From Sedimentibacter sp. (GTDB lineage Bacteria > Bacillota > Clostridia > Tissierellales > Sedimentibacteraceae): a stretch of DNA of 63,230 nt. The stretch lies in contig JAHDLA010000012.1 of NCBI GenBank assembly GCA_018436705.1, positions 1-63,230 on the forward strand, in the 5' to 3' direction. Made by a program: the position numbers and the translations under genes. The notes beneath the pieces are model-generated. The model saw only the letters and a program-made list of their open reading frames with translations. It made no database searches and had not been told where the DNA came from. This document shows, in pieces, positions 40,165 to 49,004 of the stretch; position 1 is the first letter of the stretch; the number at the start of each line of letters is the position of its first letter.

Positions 40165-40952
40165 TCGATTATATTAAATATACCATAGACGGAGTTACAT
40201 ACAGCCTCACTAATAACGGCGACAATACATGGAGCAGAGAAGAAACAGCTCCAAGCGTAGCAGGCAATTATCTTTTGACATTGATTATAAGTGAAAACGG
40301 AATTGTCACTGGAATCAATAGCTCAAATGACATGTATGAAACTTATTTGAATGTAATAATGGAAGCTGAAAGAGTAACCCATCTTGAAAAATATGTTCCG
40401 GATTTTATGGCTGAAACAAAGCAGTTCAAAACCATATTTGATATCGAGAATGAAACTCTTGACGATTTATATTTTCAAATTGAAAAGATAAAATCTGATG
40501 CATTCATTACAACTGCGTCTAATGATGCGATTGTCAGGCTTGAAGATTTTATGAGCATTAAGGGACTGGGTACACTTGAGCAAAGGAAAAGCTATTTAAT
40601 TTCCATGCTCCAGAAAGGAAACAAGCTTAATGAAAACAGCATAAAAAATATAACTAATGCAATAACAGGAAGTAATTGCATAGTTACTTTCTTCGGATCT
40701 GACGAATCAGGCAACCCTGTCCCGGGTTACGGATTGTTAAGAGTTCAGGTTCTGAGTCCGGACAATAGTAAAGATTACCGTTATGAAGATATTTTCAGAG
40801 CCTTAAAGCCTTTAGTTCCCGGACATATTAAACTGTTGGTTATAAAGTATTTTTCTGTTTGGGCAGATGTAAAAAACAATTTTGCCGACTGGAGTACCGT
40901 AGCCTCCATGAACGACTGGGAATCGGTTAAAAGCTATATTCCACCGCAATGA
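40161..40952 (+). CDS. YmfQ/XkdU-like baseplate protein, module 1
   Basis: The 263-residue protein has an extra N-terminal 85 residues of beta-sandwich character (DGVTYSLTNNGDNTWSREET) before the YmfQ/DUF2313-like part (KYVPDFMAETKQFKTIFDIE; VPGHIKLLVIKYFSVWADVK). The C-terminal tryptophan-rich end (NFADWSTVASMNDWESVKSY) resembles that of its module 2 counterpart. It connects the wedge to the fibre. Confidence 0.78.
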   Translation: MIDYIKYTIDGVTYSLTNNGDNTWSREETAPSVAGNYLLTLIISENGIVTGINSSNDMYETYLNVIMEAERVTHLEKYVPDFMAETKQFKTIFDIENETLDDLYFQIEKIKSDAFITTASNDAIVRLEDFMSIKGLGTLEQRKSYLISMLQKGNKLNENSIKNITNAITGSNCIVTFFGSDESGNPVPGYGLLRVQVLSPDNSKDYRYEDIFRALKPLVPGHIKLLVIKYFSVWADVKNNFADWSTVASMNDWESVKSYIPPQ

Positions 40953-40963
40953 GGGTGGTAATA

Positions 40964-41103
40964 ATGGCGATAAGAATAGAAAAAATTAAAAACAAGTACA
41001 GTAATTTTGGTGCTTAGCACTTGTGATAAACAATATTACTATAAAACCAAATCCGGTTAATGTAGGACAAAGCTATGTTATTACCGTTGATGTATTAGAT
41101 TAA
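40964..41103 (+). pseudogene. Frameshifted small tail protein between YmfQ-like gene and fibre 1
   Basis: ATG 40964 with GAGGGTGGT upstream opens a 17-residue frame ending at TAG 41015. The -1 frame then reads VINNITIKPNPVNVGQSYVI to TAA 41101. The second half looks like a small beta-strand tail protein lacking its own ribosome site. Joining the two by one base would give a protein of about 45 residues. Confidence 0.45.
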
Positions 41104-41118
41104 GGAGTGTGATAGAAA

Positions 41119-42594
41119 ATGAAACAAACAATAAATTATAATCTTGTAAAACCGGAGCTGACCGACAGCCCCCCAGACATAACAGTTATGAACCCAAACT
41201 GGGATAAGGTTGACGAAAAATTGAAAGAATTTGAGGAAGAAAATGAGAATATCGGAGATTTATCACAATTACAAACAACCGAGAAATCAAATATAGTAAA
41301 TTCTATAAATGAGGTTTTTCAATCTGTCAGTGATGGTAAAACTTTAGTAGCGGGAGCTATCACTGACAAAGGAGTGAATACATCCCCTACTGATACGTTT
41401 CAGACTATGGCAGATAATATAGAAGATATAGAAACAGACCCTAGTATAGGAACAACAGATGCTGTTGCAGGTGATATTCTTTCAGGAAAGAAAGTTGTTT
41501 CACAGGGTAACTTGCTAACTGGTACAATGCCAAACCGAGGAGCTGTAAATCAAAACCTAACAACTGAAGGACAGGGGTATACAATACCTGCAGGGTATCA
41601 TAATGGCTTAGGTAAAGTGAAAGCTGCTATAACCGGACTTATGGCAAACGTGATAAAAGCAGGAGCAACGGTAGGAGGTGTACTTGGTACATTTACTGCG
41701 GATGCAACTGCTATAACTGCGGATATTTTATCCGGATATACTGCATATGCGAATGGAAATAAGATAACAGGAACTATACCGAGTAAGACAGCTCAGACTT
41801 ACACTCCTGGAACAACAAATCAGGTTATAAATTCAGGACAATATTTATTAGGTAATCAAACTATCTTAGGAAGTGCTAATCTAGTTCCCGAAAACATAAA
41901 GAAAGGTGTCAATATATTTGGAATTGTGGGAACATATTTGCCTATACCACGTAAAACTTTAGTTACTTTTACATCAAGTACGAGCTGGACAGTTCCAACG
42001 AGTTGTTATGAAATTGAAGTATATATGATTGGTGGCGGAGCTGGAGGTCAAGCTGGAACGCCCGGGCAAATCACCGGATATACTAGTGGCGGCGGTGGTG
42101 CTAGCGGTCGCATTTATTCGGGTGTGTTCCCAATAATATCGGGTGTGTTAAATATAACAGTTGGTGCTGGTGGAGCGGCACAATCTTATAGCACCTCTAT
42201 GACTTACAATGGAACTAATAGTACAATAACTGGTGCTATTACCGCATCGACTGCCAGTGGCAGCCAAGCATCGGCGGTAAGTGGCACTACAAATCAAGTT
42301 GGTGCTAACGGTAGAACATTATCCACGAATTTTCCATCAGAATTACAACAAGCTGTATATGGCGGTGGTGCTGGTGGTGGACTATATAAAGAGGACGGTA
42401 GAGCGGGAGGAACGTCTGCTGGTGGTGGCAACGGTGGTTACGGTCAAGATAGCTCGAATCCAACTGGGGGTTCACCAGCTACTCTCTATGGTTGTGGTGG
42501 TGGCGGTGGTGGTAGAAATTATAGAGCAGTTTCTCCTTCAGGTGGTGCTGGTAAATCTGGCATTGTTTATATCTATTATTTATCAATCGAATAA
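41119..42594 (+). CDS. Tail fibre 1 with glycine-rich tip
   Basis: The 491-residue protein starts with an attachment region (TINYNLVKPELTDSPPDITV) and a coiled-coil linker (TTEKSNIVNSINEVFQSV). The middle has repeated fibre units (ILSGKKVVSQGNLLTGTMP; ILSGYTAYANGNKITGTIP). The last 190 residues are rich in glycine runs (GGGAGGQAG, TSGGGGASG, GGGAGGG, CGGGGGGRN). Such runs form polyglycine II receptor-binding loops in phage adhesins, so this is probably the target-binding tip. No assembly chaperone gene follows it. Confidence 0.82.
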   Translation: MKQTINYNLVKPELTDSPPDITVMNPNWDKVDEKLKEFEEENENIGDLSQLQTTEKSNIVNSINEVFQSVSDGKTLVAGAITDKGVNTSPTDTFQTMADNIEDIETDPSIGTTDAVAGDILSGKKVVSQGNLLTGTMPNRGAVNQNLTTEGQGYTIPAGYHNGLGKVKAAITGLMANVIKAGATVGGVLGTFTADATAITADILSGYTAYANGNKITGTIPSKTAQTYTPGTTNQVINSGQYLLGNQTILGSANLVPENIKKGVNIFGIVGTYLPIPRKTLVTFTSSTSWTVPTSCYEIEVYMIGGGAGGQAGTPGQITGYTSGGGGASGRIYSGVFPIISGVLNITVGAGGAAQSYSTSMTYNGTNSTITGAITASTASGSQASAVSGTTNQVGANGRTLSTNFPSELQQAVYGGGAGGGLYKEDGRAGGTSAGGGNGGYGQDSSNPTGGSPATLYGCGGGGGGRNYRAVSPSGGAGKSGIVYIYYLSIE

Positions 42595-42707
42595 AATCAG
42601 GAGTGTAATAAAATGCGAAACGGTCTAGATTAGAAGAGAAGTCTAAAATAGAAGGCACTTAAATGGAAAAAGTTTAAAACGTTATAATTTAAATTACAAA
42701 AGCCGTA

Positions 42708-42779
42708 AATGTATTAATTGCACTTTGATGTGCAGAGCATTTACGGCAATTTAACTGTAACAAGGGAGGTGAATATTTA
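42708..42779 (+). repeat. Remnant of the XkdS 3' end before the second J gene
   Basis: Aligns with 39056-39126: ATTGCAC.TTTGATGT, AGCA.TTACGGCAATTT, ACTGTA.CAAGGGAGGTG and AATATTTAATG match with few changes. No reading frame of XkdS is open here. This is a scar of tandem duplication of the downstream baseplate section. The rest of 42595-42707 shows nothing further. Confidence 0.85.
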
Positions 42780-43799
42780 ATGTTTGAGAATATGACATAT
42801 GAATATATTTTGGGCGATATGCTCGGAAAAGTTACAAGTGACGTGGATAAGTGTGAGGGGTCTGTTGTATATGATGCTCTTGCACCTTGTGCATACCAGC
42901 TTGCACAAACTTATTTTTATCTTAATAATTTTATTGATTTATTAAGCGGAGATACTGCTGTAGGGAAATATCTGGACAGAGTGGTCGCAGATTATGGTAT
43001 CAGCAGGAAACCTGCAAGCTATGCTGTAAGGCAGGTGGAAACCACAGGAGCAGTCACTGTCGGCACAAGATGGGGACTGGAAGATACAACCTATGTGATT
43101 ACAGAATCAGTTTCAACAAATGTTTATAAGGCTAGGTGTGAACAGTTGGGAACTATAGGCAATCAATATACCGGCAGGCTTGAAAATATCGATAATGTGG
43201 CGGGAATTACAGCTTTATTAACAGGAATAATTGCTTCAGGATCAGATGAGGAAACAGATGAGAATCTGCGTGAAAGATTCTATGCTCAGATACAATCTCC
43301 GAGTACATCCGGCAATGCTTATAATTATAAAATGTGGGCTCTGGAAGTACCGGGCGTGGGGGATGCCAAAATATTTCCCCTATGGAACGGGCCGGGAACG
43401 GTTAAGGTGCTTGTTATAGACGACGATATGTGCATAGATATTTCATTGCCGTCAAAAGTTAAGTCACACATTGAATCTGTTAGGCCGATTGGGGCATCAG
43501 TTACAGTTTCAAACCCTTCGGCTCTGACAATTGATGTTGTTGCGAATGTTGTGCTGGACGGTACTAAGACAATGAATGATGTGCAGTCAGCATTCGGTGT
43601 TTTATTAGCTGAGTATCTAAAGGATACGGCATTTGAAATCTACAGTATCAGCTACGCTAAAATAGGAAGCATTCTGCTTTCGACAGAAGGAGTTCGTGAT
43701 TATGATTCATTGTTTGTGAATTCCGGTGTTTCAAATATAGAATTGGACGATGAAGAAGTACCTGTTGCCGGAACTGTTACACTGACGGAGGTGATGTAA
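42780..43799 (+). CDS. Baseplate J protein, module 2
   Basis: The 339-residue paralogue of 39127-40164 begins MFENMTYEYILGDMLGKVTS. The first 120 residues are roughly 70% identical by eye; the C-terminal third has diverged (IDVVANVVLDGTKTMNDVQS against the module 1 counterpart). It uses the ribosome site AGGGAGGTG carried in the duplicated remnant. Appears intact. Confidence 0.9.
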   Translation: MFENMTYEYILGDMLGKVTSDVDKCEGSVVYDALAPCAYQLAQTYFYLNNFIDLLSGDTAVGKYLDRVVADYGISRKPASYAVRQVETTGAVTVGTRWGLEDTTYVITESVSTNVYKARCEQLGTIGNQYTGRLENIDNVAGITALLTGIIASGSDEETDENLRERFYAQIQSPSTSGNAYNYKMWALEVPGVGDAKIFPLWNGPGTVKVLVIDDDMCIDISLPSKVKSHIESVRPIGASVTVSNPSALTIDVVANVVLDGTKTMNDVQSAFGVLLAEYLKDTAFEIYSISYAKIGSILLSTEGVRDYDSLFVNSGVSNIELDDEEVPVAGTVTLTEVM

Positions 43800-44351
43800 T
43801 TGAATCTTATGACATTGTTGCCTGACTATTATAAAGGTAATTTGACTATGGAAGAGCTGCAGAACATTTTGGGCAAGGATATAAATGATCTTGAAGATGG
43901 CCTGAACGAAACCATTAACCAGTGCTTTGTCAATACTGCGTCCGCTTTATTGTCTAGATATGAAAAAATATTCGGCATACAGGTTGATGTGAATAAGTCT
44001 GATGATTTCCGAAGAGAGCGCATAAGAGCAAAAATACGGGGAACCGGAACAGTAACTAAGCAAATGATAGCCAATGCGGCAGCTGCATACAGCAACGGCG
44101 AGGTCGAAGTAATAGAAAACTCTGAAAACTATAGTTTTATAATCAAATTTACAGGTGCAAAGGGAATCCCGGCAAACATATCAGATCTGACAATTACTAT
44201 TGAGGAAATCAAGCCGGCGCATTTGACGTTTTCATTTGAATATACATGGATAACATGGAATGAGTTTGACAATTACAACAAAATGTTTGATGAGTGGGAT
44301 GAGTTGAATTTATCATGGAACGAATTTGAAACATACAGGGAGGTGGCATAA
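43800..44351 (+). CDS. YmfQ/XkdU-like baseplate protein, module 2
   Basis: A 183-residue DUF2313-type protein of normal length (MTLLPDYYKGNLTMEELQNI; RRERIRAKIRGTGTVTKQMI; WNEFDNYNKMFDEWDELNLS). It starts with TTG behind GGAGGTG and overlaps the fibre start by one base. It lacks the extra N-terminal domain of module 1. Confidence 0.85.
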   Translation: MNLMTLLPDYYKGNLTMEELQNILGKDINDLEDGLNETINQCFVNTASALLSRYEKIFGIQVDVNKSDDFRRERIRAKIRGTGTVTKQMIANAAAAYSNGEVEVIENSENYSFIIKFTGAKGIPANISDLTITIEEIKPAHLTFSFEYTWITWNEFDNYNKMFDEWDELNLSWNEFETYREVA

Positions 44352-46435
44352 TGCCAAGTGAAATAAAAACAGAAAACTTGGGGCTCAATAAATGGGAAGG
44401 AAATGAGTATCCCAAGAGAACGGACTTTGTCAATGACAATGAAATAATAGACGAAGCAATAGGAAAATTAGAAAGTCTTAAAACAGATAACAAGTCAAAT
44501 ATAGTTGCAGCAGTTAACGAAGTTAGGGAACAAAATGAAGATTTATCCTCCCAAGTAGGCACAATTGAAACACAAACATTACCAGAAAGTTATGAGTTCT
44601 CACGAAACATTTCCAGTTTGTCAAAACGAGGAAAACTTGATGCTGGTTTGAATGGTATGACAGCAAATCAGATAGTTGAAAATGGGAATTTTGCTAATGG
44701 CACTACTGGATGGACTGCATCGGGCTCTACACTTTCAGTTAGTAATAATACTTTAGTAGTTGCTGGAGATGGAGCTTCTAACTCGGCAAGAGCAGTTCAG
44801 AATTTTAATTTTGTAGAAGAGCATGTGTATTATGGCGTTTCTACTGTAAAAGTAACTAACAGCGTTTGTACTCAAATAAAAATAAGATTTGCTAATGGTT
44901 TAGGGGATATAAATGTAAATAATCCAGTACAAAATACATTATACACCGTAAGTAGAGTATTTACGGCAACTAGTGCAGAAAATGTTAATTATGTTGCACA
45001 TTTCTATGCAGATGCCGCTACAGCAAATGGGAAGATTTTAGAAGTTCAGAATGTTATGTGTATAGACTTAACTGAAATAGACCAAGCAACAAAAGCAGCC
45101 TTAGAATGTGACACTATGTTTCCTAAATATTTCGATGGACTCCAAGGCGCAAGCAATATCGAAGTGCTGAGTGTTGGGAAGAATTTGTTTGATAAAAATA
45201 AGATACAGTACAGTCAGACGGTAAACGCAGACGGCACACTTGAAACTAATGCCAACTATAACGTTTCAGACTTTATTAAACTTAAGCCGTCTACAACATA
45301 TTATATACATAATCAAGGTTCTACAAGATTTGCATATTATGACAAACCCAACGGTAATGTAATTAGTGCCGAACTAACAGTAAACAATACATTTACAACA
45401 CCTTCAATTCTTGTTTATGCTATTTTTAAAATCATTAAAGGTAATGAAGATATCATACAAATAGAAGAAGATAACGGACAAGAATTAGGAATATATGAAG
45501 AATACAAAGCAACATCAAACCTCTACAAAACCCTTGACGGCGAAGTTATAACGCTTCATAGAGTGCCGAATGGTGTGGCTGACAGGATAGTCGAGCAAAA
45601 TGGGCAGATGCGGCTTGAGAAGAATGTGGAAGAATATGTGTTGCAGAGTGGGGATATTACAGCTTTAAATACCGCGGGCGCATTAGATTATTTAATTATT
45701 GCACTGCCTCTGACTTGGAGCGATGGTCATTATTCCGTTATTATGGATGGCGCAACATATAATAATAGTGCTTCATCAGCAAATATTCAATACGCCTATA
45801 CTTTCGTAAGCAGAATAACGGATAAAAAAATAAATTATTATGTTCCAAAAGACACTTACGCAGACCTTGCCGCCGCACAAACAGCACTTGCAGGCACAAA
45901 AATAATATATCAATTAGCAGAACCACAAATAATTGATACTAATGTAACACCGCTTATTGCAGAGCCAAACGGTCATGTGTTTATTAGTTCAGATGGGTGC
46001 TTGCCAAGTAATATTATGAGTTATCCTATCAATTTAGGGGCGCAAATAGATGGTGTGATTGAAGGGCAGAAACAGTTAAATGAGTATCTAAAAGATAGAG
46101 TTATTGAGGAAAGTGGAAGTAATGAAAATGGAAACTATGTAAGATTTGCTGATGGTACTCAGATTTGTCTAAAAAGTGAATATTTTGAAATACCAATAGA
46201 CACCGCTACTGGGAATTTGTTTTATAACAATGTTAATTGGATATTTCCTGCCGCATTTATTTCAGCACCAAATTATGTGGGAAACACTCCAATGCAATCT
46301 GGGAAACAAATTTGGGGTGGGAGTTTAGCGGTAGTACCAACACAAACTGCCGCTATTCTTAGGGTATTTTCAGCGTTATCACTAACAACTGCAATTACAG
46401 AAATGAGATTTGTAGCTATTGGGAGGTGGAAATAA
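44351..46435 (+). CDS. Tail fibre 2 with carbohydrate-binding-like region
   Basis: The 694-residue protein has an N-terminal baseplate attachment (EIKTENLGLNKWEGNEYPKR), the linker DNKSNIVAAVNEVREQNEDL related to fibre 1, a beta-sandwich part resembling carbohydrate-binding modules (NGNFANGTTGWTASGSTLSV, about 110-235), a middle shaft, and a C-terminal tip with YVRFADGTQICLKSE and FPAAFISAPNYVG, a pattern common at phage fibre tips. A likely fibre chaperone follows in overlap. Confidence 0.85.
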   Translation: MPSEIKTENLGLNKWEGNEYPKRTDFVNDNEIIDEAIGKLESLKTDNKSNIVAAVNEVREQNEDLSSQVGTIETQTLPESYEFSRNISSLSKRGKLDAGLNGMTANQIVENGNFANGTTGWTASGSTLSVSNNTLVVAGDGASNSARAVQNFNFVEEHVYYGVSTVKVTNSVCTQIKIRFANGLGDINVNNPVQNTLYTVSRVFTATSAENVNYVAHFYADAATANGKILEVQNVMCIDLTEIDQATKAALECDTMFPKYFDGLQGASNIEVLSVGKNLFDKNKIQYSQTVNADGTLETNANYNVSDFIKLKPSTTYYIHNQGSTRFAYYDKPNGNVISAELTVNNTFTTPSILVYAIFKIIKGNEDIIQIEEDNGQELGIYEEYKATSNLYKTLDGEVITLHRVPNGVADRIVEQNGQMRLEKNVEEYVLQSGDITALNTAGALDYLIIALPLTWSDGHYSVIMDGATYNNSASSANIQYAYTFVSRITDKKINYYVPKDTYADLAAAQTALAGTKIIYQLAEPQIIDTNVTPLIAEPNGHVFISSDGCLPSNIMSYPINLGAQIDGVIEGQKQLNEYLKDRVIEESGSNENGNYVRFADGTQICLKSEYFEIPIDTATGNLFYNNVNWIFPAAFISAPNYVGNTPMQSGKQIWGGSLAVVPTQTAAILRVFSALSLTTAITEMRFVAIGRWK

Positions 46436-46935
46436 TGAATATTAAATATATATCACAAAGACCACTTTATGATTTCGATTTTCCACAATATAAAATTAAG
46501 AATGAAATAATTTATATAAAACACAATGATATGATAAAAAAGATTGATTTTTCAAATTTAGAGGATGAAAAATTAAATTCTTCTTTAGATTTTATATTAT
46601 CTGCCAAAAAATTTAACGGTGAATTAAACTTAACTCTAATTCAAGCTGTAGATAAAAATGGTATTCCATTAGAGTATGATAATGACTTTGATGTAACAGT
46701 TTATGAAGATACAGAAATAGATTGGATAACACAAGAAGAAATTGACAAAAATAACATTCCTGTTGCGACAGTAGAAAGCTTAAAAGCTCAACTTGCAGAA
46801 ACTGATTACAAAATTATAAAGTGTTATGAGTATCAACTTGCAGGGTTGGAATTGCCTTATGATATAACAATTTTGCACGCGGAAAGACAAGCAATTCGAG
46901 ACGAAATAAATGAGTTGGAGTCTGTTGAAGAGTAG
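46426..46935 (+). CDS. Fibre-associated protein, probable assembly chaperone
   Basis: The 169-residue protein overlaps the fibre 2 stop by ten bases. The C-terminal helical part (LKAQLAETDYKIIKCYEYQL, then EINELESVEE) is a recurring end of phage proteins encoded after fibres. It probably helps fibre 2 fold or attach; assignment is by position and this tail. Confidence 0.65.
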   Translation: MEIMNIKYISQRPLYDFDFPQYKIKNEIIYIKHNDMIKKIDFSNLEDEKLNSSLDFILSAKKFNGELNLTLIQAVDKNGIPLEYDNDFDVTVYEDTEIDWITQEEIDKNNIPVATVESLKAQLAETDYKIIKCYEYQLAGLELPYDITILHAERQAIRDEINELESVEE

Positions 46936-46980
46936 GGAACAAAAGAAATATTTAGCTTCCTAATTAACTTAAATTAAAAC

Positions 46981-47034
46981 CGTATTACACAAGAAGAATT
47001 GGAAAGCCTAATAGCAGACTACAATGAAGCTTGA
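46981..47034 (+). pseudogene. C-terminal remnant of a fibre-accessory gene
   Basis: A short frame RITQEELESLIADYNEA, ending at TGA 47032-47034 with no start signal, resembles the WITQEEIDKN region of the preceding gene. Probably debris of an earlier fibre-cassette replacement. Confidence 0.35.
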
Positions 47035-47044
47035 GGTAATGCAC

Positions 47045-47461
47045 ATGAGAAAAATATTTAAGTATGCGGTACTGCTTATATACGGCGGTGTAATATATTA
47101 TTTTATAGAGCTAATTTACAGAGGGTACAGCCATTATGCTATGATTTTGGTAGGTGGGCTGTGCTTTATATGTATAGGGCTTTTGAATGAACTTTATACG
47201 TATAAGATTCCGCTTATAAAGCAAATGTTTATATCTTCTCTTATTGTTACGGTAATAGAGCTTATTGCGGGAGTGGTATTAAATATGTGGCTGAAGCTGG
47301 ATATTTGGGATTACAGTACTTTAAGGTTCAATATATTAGGGCAGATAAGTCTGCAAACAAGCGTTGTATGGTTTTTCCTTGCTCTGCCTGCAATATACTT
47401 GGATGACTATCTGAGATATTGGATGTTCGGGGAAGCAAAACCGCAGTATAAGTTAATATAG
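47045..47461 (+). CDS. Four-helix membrane protein (CmpB/PF06541-like)
   Basis: The 138-residue protein has four hydrophobic segments (about 8-25, 33-50, 62-83, 100-122) and an aromatic C-terminus (LDDYLRYWMFGEAKPQYKL). It resembles the putative ABC-transporter membrane family PF06541, members of which occur in clostridial phage lysis regions. ATG 47045 is preferred, with GAGGTAATGCAC upstream. A terminator follows. Role in lysis or secretion is inferred. Confidence 0.65.
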   Translation: MRKIFKYAVLLIYGGVIYYFIELIYRGYSHYAMILVGGLCFICIGLLNELYTYKIPLIKQMFISSLIVTVIELIAGVVLNMWLKLDIWDYSTLRFNILGQISLQTSVVWFFLALPAIYLDDYLRYWMFGEAKPQYKLI

Positions 47462-47488
47462 GGAACAAAAATAATCTACTATTTATTA

Positions 47489-47516
47489 AAAGGGTCTCAG
47501 CAGAGGTCCTTTTTTT
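47489..47516 (+). terminator. Terminator between membrane gene and lysis genes
   Basis: A 9-bp stem AAGGGTCTC/GAGGTCCTT (two G-T pairs), four-base loop, seven T. The gap to 47700 has no other clear feature. Confidence 0.75.
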
Positions 47517-47699
47517 AATTAAGTAGAAAAACATACAAATTACTCAGCACTTATATCAAAATAGAGAAAATTAAATTATGCTAAGTTAAATGAATAAGTT
47601 GCCGGAGTTCGGGTAATTGCGGCAGCTATAGAGCATGTACATGATAATGGCATATAATATGATAAGAGATGAAATGCTCTTTTAAGGGGTGAAATAATA

Positions 47700-48194
47700 A
47701 TGGAAAATTTAAACAGATATACAATGGAAATAATATCAGGATATAACGTTTTTATAGGCGTAGCGGTGACCATAATGACAGCAGTATTTGGAGAATTTTG
47801 GTATTTATTTGCTGCATTTTTGGTTTTTAATATAATAGATTGGCTAAGCGGTTGGAGTAAGGCAAGGAAGCTAAAGATTGAAAATAGTGAAAAAGGGTTA
47901 AGCGGTATAGCAAAAAAAATATGGTGCTGGGTACTCATCCTGGTGGCATTTATGATATCAAATATATTTATAGTTTTAGGAAATGAGCTTTTAAATATTG
48001 AGCTTGATTTTTTAACATGGTTTGGATGGTTTACTTTAGCCAGTCTGACCGTAAATGAGGTAAGAAGTATTCTTGAAAATTTAGTTGAAATAGGTATTAA
48101 TGTTCCGATTTTTTTGATTAAAGGTCTGGCTGTTACAGAGAAGTTAATTAGCAGCAAAATTAATATACCGAATGATGGTGACAGTGATGATTAA
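47700..48194 (+). CDS. Holin, phage_holin_4 (toxin secretion/lysis) family
   Basis: The 164-residue protein has hydrophobic segments near 15-50, 75-95 and 105-125 and the family signature FNIIDWLSGWSKARK followed by SEKGLSGIAKKIW. It would permeabilise the membrane to release the particles. AGGGGTGAAATAATA precedes the ATG; the amidase starts within its last codons. Confidence 0.9.
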   Translation: MENLNRYTMEIISGYNVFIGVAVTIMTAVFGEFWYLFAAFLVFNIIDWLSGWSKARKLKIENSEKGLSGIAKKIWCWVLILVAFMISNIFIVLGNELLNIELDFLTWFGWFTLASLTVNEVRSILENLVEIGINVPIFLIKGLAVTEKLISSKINIPNDGDSDD

Positions 48195-48891
48195 GATACT
48201 CATAGACCCCGGCCATGCGCCGGGGAACACCAATAAAGGACCTACCGGTTATTACGAATATCAGGGAGTATGGATAATATCTTCTTATCTGAAGGAGATG
48301 CTCGAAAATAAGGGAATTCAGACCGATTTTACCCGTACATGGGACCAGAATCCTGATCCGTATGAAAGAGGTCAGAAAGCGGAAGGTTATGATTTATTTA
48401 TATCGGAGCATACCAATGCCAGTGGTGACGGCAGGGCGCGTGGAGTAGAAGTGTTTTATGATTATTCAAAGCCTCAGGATGCGGAATTTGCCCAGCAATT
48501 AGCTGACAATGTTTCTTCTGTAATGGGAAATTCAAGCAGGGGGTCAAAGACGAGAGTATACACCGAAAGCGGTAAAATATACAACTATTACGGAGTTATA
48601 CGAGGTGCAGGAGCTACAGACTGCAAACATATATTTCTTATTGAGAGCGGTTTTCACGATAATGCCGATGATGAAGCATTTCTAAAAGTTGATGAAAACT
48701 TGAGGAAAATAGCGCAGGCACAGGCAGAGATAATTTTAAAATTTTTGGGGGTGAATGATATGACGGTGCAAGAAGCAGAAAAGGTAGTGAAGGAAAGAGC
48801 AGGACTTGATGATAATACTATGCAGTATCTTAAATTTTACAGGTATGGAGAAGCTCTGCTGATAAAGCTTGCAGAAGCTATGGAGCGTTAA
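48187..48891 (+). CDS. N-acetylmuramoyl-L-alanine amidase (endolysin)
   Basis: The 234-residue Amidase_3 enzyme cleaves the amide bond between muramic acid and peptide. Visible are the first zinc His in LIDPGH (residue 10), the second in LFISEHTNASGDGRARG and the catalytic Glu in LIESGFHDN. The last 45 residues form a helical tail (VQEAEKVVKERAGLDDNTMQ) that may bind the wall. ATG 48187 is chosen over 48172. It is the only endolysin in the first 49 kb. Confidence 0.93.
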   Translation: MIKILIDPGHAPGNTNKGPTGYYEYQGVWIISSYLKEMLENKGIQTDFTRTWDQNPDPYERGQKAEGYDLFISEHTNASGDGRARGVEVFYDYSKPQDAEFAQQLADNVSSVMGNSSRGSKTRVYTESGKIYNYYGVIRGAGATDCKHIFLIESGFHDNADDEAFLKVDENLRKIAQAQAEIILKFLGVNDMTVQEAEKVVKERAGLDDNTMQYLKFYRYGEALLIKLAEAMER

Positions 48892-48916
48892 TATGTATAT
48901 ATAATTACTTTATTTT

Positions 48917-48940
48917 GTCCGGGTATTTCCCGGACTTTTT
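48917..48940 (+). terminator. Terminator at the end of the tailocin locus
   Basis: Perfect 7-bp stem GTCCGGG/CCCGGAC, five-base loop, five T. Confidence 0.85.
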
Positions 48941-48945
48941 ATCTT

Positions 48946-48973
48946 TTGACATATTGCTAAAATATGGTATAAT
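48946..48973 (+). promoter_or_regulatory. Promoter of the lipoprotein gene
   Basis: TTGACA 48946-48951, 16 bp, TATAAT 48968-48973. Confidence 0.78.
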
Positions 48974-49004
48974 TGTAGAACCAACAAAGTGAGGGGGAAA
49001 TATA

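Larger units (their letters stand above)
30398..48940. mobile_element. Contractile R-type tailocin locus (PBSX/diffocin-like)
   Basis: The locus encodes repressor, protease, activator, sheath, tube, chaperone pair, tape measure, LysM protein, hub, spike-region proteins, baseplate J/YmfQ-like proteins, fibres, holin and amidase in the order of PBSX xkd genes. Terminase, portal, capsid, replication and integrase genes are absent, so it should make a DNA-free tail particle (bacteriocin). The baseplate/fibre section is present twice. Confidence 0.9.

Noticed and set aside
42281..42628. A valine-rich 115-residue ORF in another frame of fibre 1
   Set aside because: It is the frame shadow of the glycine-codon runs in the fibre gene and has no ribosome site.
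30398..48940. A second complete prophage
   Set aside because: No terminase, portal, capsid, replication or integrase genes and no flanking att repeats are found; the tail-only content fits a tailocin.
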